Assembly (NCBI GenBank): GCA_002110485.1
Contig: MOWL01000091.1
Coordinates: 1 to 64,000 of the forward strand
Origin: Emergomyces orientalis
Lineage: Eukaryota > Ascomycota > Eurotiomycetes > Onygenales > Ajellomycetaceae
DNA length: 64,000 bases
Direction of reading: 5' to 3'
Shown here: one piece after another, positions 8,748-19,671 of the stretch
How positions within the stretch are numbered: the stretch's first letter is position 1
How the letters are laid out: each line of letters opens with the position of its first letter
Notes under the pieces: generated by a model
Seen by the model: only the letters and a program-made list of their open reading frames with translations
What the model was told of the DNA's origin: nothing
Databases searched by the model: none
Made by a program: the position numbers and the translations under genes

Positions 8748-9017
8748 ATGAATCTTTCATTAATATTATTTTTAATAGGAATCTTAGGTTTTGTTCTAAA
8801 TAGAAAAAATATTATATTAATGTTAATTTCTATTGAAATTATGTTATTGTCTATTACTTTTTTAATATTAATAAGTTCATTAAATTTTGATGATATTTTA
8901 GGTCAAACTTTTGCTATATATATTATAACTATTGCTGGTGCAGAATCTGCAATAGGTTTAGGTATATTAGTAGCTTTTTATAGATTAAGAGGTAGTATTG
9001 CAATACAATATTCATAA
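8748..9017 (+). CDS. nad4L: NADH dehydrogenase subunit 4L
   Basis: An 89-residue membrane subunit of complex I with three hydrophobic helices and the conserved acidic position in the second (ISIEIMLLS), equivalent to bacterial NuoK. Its TAA overlaps the nad5 ATG by one base (TAATG), the conserved nad4L-nad5 coupling of fungal mtDNA, implying one transcript. Confidence 0.97.
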   Translation: MNLSLILFLIGILGFVLNRKNIILMLISIEIMLLSITFLILISSLNFDDILGQTFAIYIITIAGAESAIGLGILVAFYRLRGSIAIQYS

Positions 9018-10993
9018 TGTATTTAGTTATTATTATTTTACCATTATTAGGTTCAATTTTTTCAGGTTTTTTTGGTAGAAATTTAGGAACTAAAGGAGCA
9101 CAATTAATTACATCTAGCTCTATTATAATAACAACTTTTTTTGCTTTATTAGCTTTTATAGAAGTAGGTTATAATAATATACCTGTAACTATAGATTTAA
9201 TAAGATGAATAGATTCAGAATCTCTTAATGTTAATTGAGGTTTTTATTATGATAGTTTAACTGTTTCTATGTTAATACCAGTATTAATTGTTTCTAGTCT
9301 AGTTCACATATATTCTATAGGTTATATGAGCCATGATCCACACAATCAAAGATTTTTTAGTTATTTAAGTTTATTCACTTTTATGATGATTATTCTAGTA
9401 ACAGCTAATAATTATTTATTGATGTTTTTAGGTTGAGAAGGTGTTGGAGTTTGCTCATACTTATTAATAAATTTTTGATTTACTAGAATAGCTGCAAATC
9501 AAAGCTCTATTTCAGCTTTTTTAACTAATAGAGTAGGAGATTGTTTTTTAATGATAGGTATGTTTATAATTATATGATCTTTTGGTAATATAAATTATTC
9601 AACAATATTTTCCATAGCTCCATATTTAAATAATAACATTATTACTTTAATTGGTATTTGTTTATTAATAGGTGCTATGGCTAAAAGTTCTCAGATAGGT
9701 CTTCACGTTTGATTGCCCCAAGCTATGGAAGGACCTACACCAGTATCTGCTTTAATCCACGCTGCGACAATGGTTACAGCTGGTGTATATTTATTAATGA
9801 GATCTTCACCTTTAATAGAATACAGTTCTACTGTATTATTACTTTGTTTATGAGTAGGGGCTATAACAACTGTATTTAGTTCAGTTATAGGTTTATTTCA
9901 ACAAGATATTAAGAAAGTTATAGCTTATTCTACTATGAGCCAATTAGGTATGATGGTTATAGCGATCGGTCTATCATCATATAATATTGCTTTATTTCAT
10001 TTAGTAAATCATGCTTTTTATAAAGCACTTTTATTTTTAGGTGCTGGTGCAATCATACATTCAGTAGCAGATAATCAAGATTTTAGAAAATTTGGTGGTT
10101 TAAAGGCTTTTTTACCTTTAATTTATTCAGTTATGTTAATAGCTTCTTTAAGTTTAGCTGCTATTCCTTTTATGACCGGATTTTATTCTAAAGATTTTAT
10201 TCTAGAATCTGCTTATGGTCAATTTTATTTATCTAGTATTATTGTCTATTTTTTAGCTACTATTGGTGCTATGTTTACTACACTATATTCAGTAAAAGTT
10301 TTATATTTAACTTTTTTAAGTAATCCTAATGGACCTTTAATTACTTATAAAAAAGCTGATCAAGGTGATTTATTTATTAATTTACCTTTAATTATATTAG
10401 CTATTTTTTCTATTTTTTTTGGTTATTTAACTAAAGATTTGTTTATAGGTTTAGCTACTGGTTTTTTTTCTGATAATAGTTTATTTATTCATCCTTTACA
10501 TGAATGTATGTTAGAGACTGAATTTGCTGTTTCTACTTTTTTTAAATTATTGCCTTTTATTCTTACTATTAGCTTAAGCTTTATTTCTATACTTTTTTCA
10601 GAATTTTTTGGTTTATTTCTTATTAAATTTAAATATACTAAATTAGGTTATAATTTATTTAGTTTCTTTAATCAAAGATTTCTTATAGAACTTTTTTATA
10701 ATAATTATATTACTGATGTTGTTTTAAATTTAGGTGGTCAAACTACAAAAGTTCTTGATAAAGGTTCTGTAGAATTTTTAGGACCTTATGGTTTAGAAAA
10801 AAGTCTATTAGCTTTAAGTAATAATATAGGTAGTTTAAGTACTGGTATTATAACTTCTTATGGTTTATACATTTTAATTGGATTTTTTTCTTATATTTCT
10901 TTATTTTATTTTAGTTTTATAGATGGTAATATTTTATTACTTTTATTGTTTACTATTTTTACTCTTTTTAATAAAGCTTATAATAAAAGTTAG
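9017..10993 (+). CDS. nad5: NADH dehydrogenase subunit 5
   Basis: A 658-residue antiporter-like proton-pumping subunit of complex I (NuoL family). Conserved blocks include GWEGVG (about 9433), the [37 protein letters not shown] region (about 9667-9777) and YSTMSQLGMM with the following HAFYKALLFLGAG. The long C-terminal hydrophobic and amphipathic region is present. No intron. It starts within the nad4L stop. Confidence 0.97.
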
Positions 10994-11217
10994 ATCTTAT
11001 TAGTATATTTTATATTTTCTTAAATTAAATAATATAGTATGAAAATTGAGTTTAATAAAAAAAAATTTTTTTATTCTTATATTTCTTTATATTAAAAAAT
11101 TTTAATTATAATTGAATTTATATCGCTTGAGTCTGGTGTAATAGACTTATGTTTAAGAGGTTGGCAAAAAGGTTTAAAGTATTAAAATTACTTTAAACAA
11201 AAAATTTTTTTTTAGAT
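10994..11217. promoter_or_regulatory. nad5-nad2 spacer and nad2 leader
   Basis: Carries two A(n)T(n) palindromes (11057-11072, 11199-11213) and a leader from about 11130 with a small hairpin (TAGAC/GTTTA near 11148). The leader from about 11130 onward is copied at about 23190 before orf223, so it may contain the signals for nad2 expression. Confidence 0.55.
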
Positions 11218-12870
11218 ATGTTATTAACTTCTATTTTTTCTTTATTATTATCTAATTCCCTCGGATCGAGGCGAGATATTTCTTTATATTATTCCAGAAT
11301 TGGAATAAATATGTTAATCTTTTGTTTATTTCTAAGTTATACTAATTTATATATAACATATTTAGATTTAGGTATAGGACTTTTTGGAGGCTTGTTTAGT
11401 ATATCTTCAATAACAAGTGTATTTCATATATTAATTCTTATACTTACTTTATTAATATTAAATTTAACAAGTTTTTTTCCTAGAACTGTAATAAAATATT
11501 ATACATTAACTTTAAAAAAATATATAAAAGATTATTTTAAATTAATAAAAAAAGGAGAACAATATGGAATAATCGAATATACTTTGATTATCTTATTTAT
11601 AATAATGGGTAGTTTATTATTAATATCAAGTAATGATTTAGTTTCAGTATATTTATCTATAGAATTACAAAGTTATGGGTTATATTTACTTTGTACAATT
11701 TATAGAAATTCAGAATCATCCACATCTTCAGGTTTAACTTATTTTTTATTAGGAGGTTTATCATCTTGTTTTATTTTATTAGGTATAAGTTTAATATATG
11801 CAAATTCTGGTACAACATATTTAGATAATTTTTATATAATTACTAACATATCTAATATAATTCCAGGAGAAGAGCTATATTTAATAAGTTCAGATATTGC
11901 TACATATATACCTTATTGTTTGTTATTAATTACAATAGGTTTTTTATTTAAAATATCTGCAGCTCCATTCCATTTTTGATCACCTGATGTTTATGATGGA
12001 ATACCTACTATTGTTACTACTTTTGTGTCTATTATACCAAAAATATCTATTTTAGTTATATTATTTTATTTAGTTCATTTTACAAATAATACTTATATAT
12101 TAACTGAATATACATGAACATATAGTCTGTTAATTAGTAGTTTATTATCTTTAATAATAGGAACAGTTATGGGTTTAACACAATTTAGAATTAAAAGATT
12201 GTTTGCCTACAGTACTATTTCTCATGTTGGTTTTTTATTATTAGCATTAAGTATTAATAGTGTTGAATCTATACAATCTTTTATTTTTTACTTAATACAA
12301 TATAGTATTTCTAATTTAAATGCTTTTTTTTTATTAATTACTATTGGTTATACTTTATATTTTTTTGAAAATAATAAAATATTTGATAATTATAATATTA
12401 ATATTAATTTAATAGATAAAAATAATTCACCTATACAATTATTAAGTCAAATAAAAGGTTATTTTTATGTAAACCAAATATTAGCTTTAAGTTTAGCTAT
12501 TACTCTCTTTTCTTTTGCAGGTATTCCACCTCTTATAGGTTTTTTTGCTAAACAGATGGTTTTATCTGCAGCTTTACAAGATGGGTTTATTTTTTTATCT
12601 TTAATAGCGGTATTTACAAGTGTTATTGGTGCAGTTTATTATTTAAATATAGTAAAAATTATGTTTTTTGATTTTCATTCATATGAATGAAAAAATCTTA
12701 TATTTAAATCAATACCTGAAGATGATATTAACAAATTACCTTTATCTAGTTCTTTATCTATAATTATCTCTGTACTAACTTTAAGTATTCTATTATTTAT
12801 GTTTATACCTGACCAAATATTACAATTATGTAATATATTATCTCTTATTTTTTTTACATCATTTACTTAA
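11218..12870 (+). CDS. nad2: NADH dehydrogenase subunit 2
   Basis: A 550-residue antiporter-like complex I subunit (NuoN family) with about 14 hydrophobic helices. Recognisable blocks are SIELQSYGLY, FLLGGLSS, FKISAAPFHFWSPDVYDG and FAYSTISHVGFLLL. The N-terminal codons at 11259-11271 form a GC-rich palindrome unlike the rest of the gene. The first ~35 codons and a later stretch (11566-11750) are duplicated in the accessory region. The usual Pezizomycotina nad2-nad3 adjacency is broken here: cob lies between them. Confidence 0.96.
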
Positions 12871-12894
12871 TCTTATTTTTATACATATAACTAG

Positions 12895-12908
12895 AAAAAA
12901 ATTTTTTT
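12895..12908. repeat. A7T7 palindrome after nad2
   Basis: A short self-complementary A/T block in the nad2-cob spacer, a member of the dispersed set. Confidence 0.7.
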
Positions 12909-12978
12909 ATTAATAATTTAAATTAGTAATAAAAAAAATAAAATAAAATAAAAATCAAGTTTATATATTATTTTTAAT

Positions 12979-14139
12979 ATGAGAATTTTAAAAAACCGTC
13001 CTTTATTAAATATATTAAATTCATATTTAATTGATTCACCTCAACCTTCTAATATTAGTTATTTATGAAATTTTGGTTCATTATTAGGTCTGTGCTTAGG
13101 TATACAGATAATTACAGGTGTAACTTTAGCTATGCATTACACACCAAGTGTATTAGAAGCTTTTGATTCCGTAGAGCATATTATGCGTGATGTAAATAAT
13201 GGATGATTAATAAGATATTTACACGCAAATACAGCTTCAGCTTTTTTTTTTTTAGTTTATTTACATATAGGTAGAGGTTTATATTATGGGTCTTATAAAT
13301 CACCAAGAACATTAACTTGAAGTATTGGTACTATTATGTTAATATTAATGATGGGTATAGGTTTCTTGGGTTATGTTTTACCTTACGGTCAAATGAGTTT
13401 ATGAGGTGCAACAGTTATAACTAATTTAATGAGTGCTATACCTTGAGTAGGTCAAGATATAGTTGAATTCCTTTGAGGAGGTTTTTCAGTGAATAATGCT
13501 ACATTAAATAGATTTTTTTCTTTACATTTTGTTTTACCTTTTGTTTTAGCTGCTTTAGCTTTAATGCATTTAATTGCATTCCACGATACTGTTGGTTCTG
13601 GTAATCCTTTAGGTATCTCTGGTAATTACGATAGATTGCCTTTTTCTCCTTATTTTATATTTAAAGATTTAATTACTATTTTTATTTTTATGTTTGTTTT
13701 ATCTGGATTTGTTTTCTTCATGCCTAATGTTTTAGGTGATAGTGAAAATTATGTTATGGCTAATCCTATGCAAACTCCACCTGCTATAGTACCAGAGTGA
13801 TATCTTTTACCTTTTTATGCTATATTAAGATCTATACCTAATAAATTATTAGGAGTTATAGCTATGTTTAGTGCTCTTTTAATTTTATTAGTTATGCCTT
13901 TTACTGATATATCTAAATTAAGAGGTATACAATTTAGACCTTTAAGTAAATTAGCATTTTATATTTTTGTTGCTAATTTTTTTATTTTAATGGTATTAGG
14001 AGCTAAACATGTTGAAGCACCTTTTATAGAATTAGGTCAAATCAGTACAATTTTATATTTTTCTCATTATTTAATAATAGTACCTTTAATAAGTCTATTA
14101 GAAAATAGTTTAACAGATTTAGTGATTAAGAAAAATTAA
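12979..14139 (+). CDS. cob: Cytochrome b
   Basis: Core of complex III, 386 residues, with eight expected helices and no intron. Haem-ligating histidines lie in LAMHYTP and IRYLHANTA (helix B) and in SLHFVLPF and LHF/LMHLIAFH (helix D). The Qo-site PEWY motif is at about 13792. The Qo loop reads QMSLWGATVITN, with glycine at the position numbered 143 in yeast, so no strobilurin-resistance change is present. No intron follows that codon. Confidence 0.97.
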
Positions 14140-14254
14140 GTTATTTTTAATTAAAAAAATTTTTTTTTTAGTTTAAAATTTTTTTATATGTTTTCGATTA
14201 TCATTAATTTTTCTTACTTTGTAAGAAAAAAAATAAACAAAAAAATTTTTTTTT
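14140..14254. promoter_or_regulatory. cob-nad3 spacer with two A/T palindromes and a hairpin
   Basis: A7T10 at 14153-14169, a perfect 10-bp hairpin with a TTT loop at 14208-14230, and A7T9 at 14239-14254 ending at the nad3 ATG. Such compact structure right before a start suggests a processing or translation signal; this is inference. Confidence 0.6.
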
Positions 14255-14674
14255 ATGACAACAACAACTTTTTTTCTTATTTTTATACCTATACTTGCTT
14301 TTATATTATTAGTTGTGAATTTATTATTTTCACCTCATAATTCTTATTTAGAAAAAGATAGTGCTTTTGAATGTGGTTTTCATTCCTTTTTAGGTCAAAA
14401 TAGAACACAATTTAGTATATCTTTTTTTATTTTTGCTTTATTATTTCTTTTATTTGATTTAGAAATTTTATTAGTATATCCTTACATAGTTAGTGCTTAT
14501 TTTAATGGGTTATATGGTTTAATTATTATGCTAATTTTCTTTCTTGTTTTAACTTTAGGTTTTGCATTTGAGTTAGGTAAAAATGCATTAAAAATAGAAA
14601 GTAAACAAATGAATAGTTTGACACATGATTGAAAAACTAAAAAAATGGAAGGTATACTTAATTATATTAATTAA
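14255..14674 (+). CDS. nad3: NADH dehydrogenase subunit 3
   Basis: A 139-residue membrane subunit of complex I (NuoA family) with three helices. The loop with the conserved cysteine reads KDSAFECGFHS. The second helix carries FLLFDLEILL with its acidic residues. The C-terminus includes one TGA-coded Trp at 14630. Confidence 0.97.
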
Positions 14675-14751
14675 GAAAAAAAAAATAAAAAATAACTTTT
14701 AATAAATAATTTAGATTAATTTATAAAAATATTTTTTATTAAAGAATATCA

Positions 14752-14824
14752 AGGAGCTTGAACAGATGGATCTGTGTTTTGACTGCAAATTAAAATTTAG
14801 AGATTCGATTTCTCCTGGCTCCTA
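14752..14824 (+). tRNA. trnC: tRNA-Cys (GCA)
   Basis: Acceptor AGGAGCT pairs with GGCTCCT (one G-U). Stem TTTGA/TTAAA with loop CTGCAAA gives GCA. It lies alone between nad3 and nad1. Confidence 0.93.
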
Positions 14825-14952
14825 TAATATTTTAATAATCTAGTTCTAATTTAATTAGTAGTAGATGTTTATTTAATATTTAATAAAAATAAAAAATATT
14901 TATTATATTCATTTTTTTAATTATAATTTGAAAGTTTATTTTAACATAACTT

Positions 14953-14967
14953 AAAAAAAAATTTTTT
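14953..14967. repeat. A9T6 palindrome before nad1
   Basis: A dispersed-type A/T block 55 bases before the nad1 ATG. Confidence 0.65.
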
Positions 14968-15021
14968 GTTTTTTTTTATTTGTTAGAATATTTCATTAAG
15001 TTATTCTATTTTATATATAAT

Positions 15022-16107
15022 ATGACATATTTAATATCAATTATAGAGGGTATATTAGTTATAGTTCCTTCACTATTAACAGTAGCTTTTGTTACAATTT
15101 CAGAAAGAAAAACAATGGCAAGTATGCAAAGAAGATTAGGACCTAATGCAGTAGGTTACTACGGTCTTTTACAGGCTTTTGCTGATGCATTAAAATTATT
15201 ATTAAAAGAATATGTATCTCCTACACAAGCTAATATAATTTTATTTTTTCTTGGACCTATAATAACTTTAATTTTTGCTCTATTAGGTTATGCAGTAATT
15301 CCCTATGGTTATGGTTTATATGTATCAGATTTTAGTTTAGGTATACTATATATGTTAGCTGTATCTTCATTGGCTACTTATGGTATTTTAATCGCGGGTT
15401 GATCAGCTAATTCTAAATATGCATTTTTAGGTTCATTAAGAAGTACAGCTCAATTAATAAGTTATGAATTAATATTAAGCTCTGCTATATTATTGGTTAT
15501 TTTATTAACAGGTAGTTTAAATTTGACTGCTATAGTAGAAGCTCAAAAATCTATATATTTTATCTTACCTTTATTCCCTATTTTTGTTATATTTTTTATA
15601 GGATGTATTGCTGAAACTAATAGAGCTCCTTTTGATTTAGCTGAAGCTGAATCGGAACTTGTTAGTGGTTTTATGACAGAACATTCTGCAGTAATTTTTG
15701 TATTCTTCTTTTTAGCAGAATATGCTAGTATTGTATTGATATGTTTATTAACTAGTGTTTTGTTTTTAGGAGGTTATTTACAAATTTTACCTTTGGTTAC
15801 AATAATTTCTAGTGTTAATTACATATTAGAATTAGTAGGTTTATACTTTAAACCTGATCTTGATTATAATTTATTTTTTTCTGATTATTTAATTAATGCT
15901 TGTTCTAGTTTAAATTTAGCTTTTAAGACTTCTTTACTTATATTTGTATTTATTTGAGTTAGAGCTTCATTTCCTAGAATTAGATTTGATCAATTAATGT
16001 CCGTTTGTTGAATAGTATTTTTACCTTTAATTATAGCATATATTATTATAACACCTTGTATAGTAGTAGGTTTAAATATTTTACCTTGTAATTTTACTTT
16101 GTTATAA
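15022..16107 (+). CDS. nad1: NADH dehydrogenase subunit 1
   Basis: A 361-residue complex I subunit (NuoH family) lining the quinone cavity. Key blocks: SERKTMASMQRRLGPN, GLLQAFADALKL, the acidic loop AETNRAPFDLAEAESELVSG and the late FIWVRASFPRIRFDQLM. The ATG at 15022 gives the normal N-terminus; an in-frame TTG at 14980 would add 14 residues and is less likely. Confidence 0.96.
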
Positions 16108-16140
16108 TTTATATTTTTGTATATTTTTTTATTTATTAGT

Positions 16141-16167
16141 TTTAGTTTTAATAAAAGAAATATTATT
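16141..16167. repeat. 27-nt inverted repeat, left copy
   Basis: A perfect 27-base match in inverted orientation to 18182-18208. The two copies flank nad4 and atp8, so recombination between them would invert that segment. Confidence 0.75.
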
Positions 16168-16276
16168 ATAATAAATAAAAAGTTTTTAGAAAGTTTTTTT
16201 AGCCTTGCAGATATGTACGGTGTTACATAAGGTTAAATAAATAATCTAAAGGTAATTTTTTATTTATATTTTTAAT

Positions 16277-17752
16277 ATGATATTTCTTTTTTCTTTATTA
16301 TTAATTCCTATATTAGGAATATTTGTTATTTTAACGTTAACTTCTTATCGTTTATCTTTTTGATATAATAAAATAATTAAATTAATAGGTTTAAGTACTA
16401 CAATTATTAATTTAATTATTTCTTTAATAATATTTATATTATTTGATTTTAGTAGTAAACAATTCCAATTTATACAAGTTCAAGAGCATTATCAAATAAA
16501 TTATTTTGATATATATTTAGGTATAGATGGAATATCGATATATTTTGTTTTATTAACAACTATTATAATACCTATTGCTTTAATATCTAATTGAAGATCG
16601 ATAGATGAAAAAAATGTTTTATCATTTGTAATAATAATATTATTATTAGAAACATTGTTATTAGCAGTATTTTTAGTATTAGATATATTATTGTTTTATA
16701 TCTTTTTTGAAAGTATTTTACCACCTTTATTTTTATTAATAGGTTTATTTGGATCAAGTAATAAAGTTAGAGCTAGTTTTTATTTTTTTTTATATACTTT
16801 ATTAGGTTCTTTATTTATGTTACTTTCTATAATAACAATGTCTTCTATAATGGGTACAACTGATTTTGATGCATTGTCAAAAGCAAATTTTAATTATATA
16901 ACTCAACTTTTTTTATTTTATGGTATATTTATATCTTTTGCAGTAAAAACACCTACAATTTTTTTAAATACTTGATTATTAAAAGCTCATGTAGAATCTC
17001 CTTTAGCCGGTAGTATAATTTTAGCCGGAGTTGTTTTAAAATTAAGTTTATACGGTATTTTTAGATTAATTTTACCTTTATTACCTAAAGCTAGTATTAA
17101 TTATACTTATATAGTATATGTAATAGGTGTAATAACTATTATATATGCTAGTTTTAGTACATTAAGAACAATAGATATTAAAGAACTTATTGCTTATTCA
17201 TCTGTATCACATGCAGCTGTATATCTTTTAGGTGCATTTAGTAATTCAATTCAAGGTATAGAAGGAGCTATTTCTTTAGGTTTAGCTCATGGTTTTGTTT
17301 CTTCAGGTTTATTTATATGTGTTGGAGGTGTTTTATATGATAGATCTTCAACTAGATTAATCACATATTATAGAGGTTTAGCTCAATTAATGCCTATTTT
17401 TTGTATATTATTTTATATACTATCTTTAGGTAATTGTGGTGCTCCTCTTACTTTTAATTTTATAGGTGAATTTATGTCACTTTATGGTACATTTGAAAGA
17501 GTATCTATTTTAGGTGGATTAGCTTGTAGTTCTATTGTATTTTCTGCTGCTTATACAATATTTATGTTTAATAGAATAGCTTTTGGAGGTATTTTTTCTT
17601 CTTATTTTTTTAAATATTTATTTGATCTTAATAAAAGAGAATTTGTTTTATTAACTTGTCTTGTAATATTCACAGTATTTTTTGGTGTTTATCCTGCACC
17701 TATTTTAGATGGTTTACATTATTCAGTTTCTTCTCTAATTTATTCTAATTAA
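16277..17752 (+). CDS. nad4: NADH dehydrogenase subunit 4
   Basis: A 491-residue antiporter-like subunit of complex I (NuoM family). Motifs include the GIDGISIYFVLLTT block, the essential-glutamate helix FYIFFESILPP, AVKTPTIFLNTWLLKAHVESP and LIAYSSVSHAAVY. The N-terminal part contains TGA-coded Trp. Confidence 0.97.
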
Positions 17753-17979
17753 ACCCTTTATTAGGTTTATATTTACTTAAACTTTAAATAATCAGTTTGG
17801 GCTTATATATTAAATATTAAAAATTATAACTAGTTATATTATTTTGTACTTAAAAATAATAACCTTTAATATATTTAAATAATAAGCTAAGTATATTAAA
17901 AGAAAACATATCTTAAGCTTTGTGTGCACTATATTTTTAGATTTGTAAAAGAAAATATCATGAATATAAAAACAAATTT
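17753..17979. other. nad4-atp8 spacer, atp8 leader
   Basis: About 225 AT-rich bases. The last ~60 bases (from about 17921) form the leader copied into cox1 intron 2 at about 4417. An upstream ATG at 17960 opens a 10-codon frame that stops within atp8; it is not thought to be a gene. Confidence 0.5.
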
Positions 17980-18126
17980 ATGCCACAACTAGTACCTTTT
18001 TTTTTCGTTAATCAAGCTATATTCATTTTTATTTTATTAAGTTTTATAACTTACACTTTTAGTAAATATATTTTACCTAGATTAGTTCATTTATTTTTAA
18101 CACGTTTATTTATAAATAAATTATAA
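17980..18126 (+). CDS. atp8: ATP synthase subunit 8
   Basis: A 48-residue Fo subunit with the signature start [12 protein letters not shown], one central membrane helix and a basic C-terminus (LTRLFINKL). The length is exactly that of fungal Atp8. The nine-T run in the PFFF codons loses one T in lap 2, giving a spurious frameshift there. Confidence 0.95.
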   Translation: MPQLVPFFFVNQAIFIFILLSFITYTFSKYILPRLVHLFLTRLFINKL

Positions 18127-18165
18127 TTTATATAGAAAAAAATCAAAAATATTAAGTAAAAACAA

Positions 18166-18208
18166 AAAGAAATTATTATTAAATAATATTTCTTTTATTA
18201 AAACTAAA
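18166..18208. repeat. atp6 leader hairpin and right copy of the 27-nt inverted repeat
   Basis: AAAGAAAT at 18166 pairs with ATTTCTTT ending at 18195, forming a leader hairpin. Positions 18182-18208 are the inverted partner of 16141-16167. Confidence 0.65.
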
Positions 18209-18243
18209 AACAATAAATTAAATATAATACAAAAATCCTATGA

Positions 18244-19014
18244 ATGTATAATTTAGATACAATTAATAGCCCATTAGACCAATTTGAAATAAGAAATTTA
18301 GTAGGAATAAATTCTACAATATTAAATGCAAATATATCATTGACAAATATAGCCTTATATTTAATTATAAGTGTTACAATAATTTTACTAGTAAATATAC
18401 TAGCCACAAATTTTAGGAAGCTAATATCGAATACTTGATCAATCAGTCAAGAATCTTTGTATGTAACTATACATAGTATAGTTATAAATCAAATAAATCC
18501 TAATAAAGGACAAATATATTTTCCTTTTATTTATGCTTTATTTTTATTAATTCTGACAAATAACTTAATAGGTTTAATCCCTTATAGTTTTGCAACAACA
18601 TCTCATTTTATATTAACTTTTTTTCTTAGTTTTACTATCGTTTTAGGAGCTACTTTCTTAGGTTTCCAAAAACATGGTTTAGAATTTTTTTCTTTTTTTG
18701 TACCTTCTGGTTGTCCTCTTGGTTTATTACCTTTATTAGTTTTAATTGAATTTATATCTTATTTAGCTCGTAATATTTCTTTAGGTTTAAGACTTGCTGC
18801 TAATATTCTATCTGGGCATATGCTTTTATCTATTTTAAGTGGATTTACATATAATATTCTTAATAGCGGTATTTTATTTTTTTTTATTGGTTTAATACCT
18901 TTAGCTTTTATTATTGCTTTTTCTGGTTTAGAATTAGGTATAAGTTTTATTCAAGCACAAGTTTTTGTAGTTTTAACTTGTTCTTATATTAAAGATAGTC
19001 TAGATTTACATTAA
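18244..19014 (+). CDS. atp6: ATP synthase subunit 6 (a subunit)
   Basis: A 256-residue proton-channel subunit of Fo. The N-terminus SPLDQFEIR is the fungal Atp6 signature and is normally trimmed after import into the membrane. The essential arginine is in SLGLRLAANILSGH, and the late helix carries ELGISFIQAQVFVVL. Its 118-base leader after atp8 is copied before orf189. Confidence 0.97.
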
Positions 19015-19671
19015 TTATACTTGTTTTTATTATCTACAAATTATATAAATAGAGGGGAAAATCCTAAACTTATTCTGTAAATGTATATAATATATGTTTA
19101 TTATAAATACAATAATTTAAATTATGGAATTCTTACAGAAAATAATTAGATATATGTAATTATATATATTATGAACATGAATCCTTTATTAAGTTCTTTT
19201 TTTAGTGTCATATATATACACAGAAACCGGGTTAAATGTAGATAACAATATATAAAATAATTCATTTTAAATATAATATATTAAAGTTAAAATGAACAAT
19301 AGTAATTAGTATTAATTAGTTACTCCTATATTATAATTAATTAATTAATAATATATTTAGAGTTAATTAATATAAATAATTAAATATATAATAATCTAAT
19401 GGTAAAAATATTTAATTAAAGTGTAAATAAGTATAACTAAAAAAAAATAGTTATAGACATTAGTAGTGGAACTAATAAATAAAAAAAAAATCCACATAAT
19501 AAATACAAGAATAATGAAAAGTAAGTTTTACTATTATTAATAGTGTAAATATTATTAAAATAACAAAAAAAAATATTTATTTTTAGTTCTATAAGAATAG
19601 TAAAAAATAATTTTTAATTATTTATAAATTTAAGGCTAATTATAGTAATAAAATAAAAAAAAATCCTAAAT
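19015..19671. other. Large AT-rich non-coding region before rns
   Basis: About 650 bases with no supportable gene; the longest empty stretch of the unit. It has long TA-alternating blocks, repeated TTAATTAA motifs near 19340-19375 and a small GC island (CAGAAACCGGGTTAA near 19221). It is a candidate control region because it precedes an rRNA, but I see no recognised promoter consensus. Confidence 0.45.

Noticed and set aside
14980..15021. TTG start for nad1
   Set aside because: The ATG at 15022 gives the standard Nad1 N-terminus; the 14 added residues have no family match.
18204..18407. Minus-strand reading frame opposite the atp6 start (and its copies at 49631 and 50933)
   Set aside because: It lies antisense to the conserved atp6 N-terminus and has no leader or family resemblance; a shadow of atp6.
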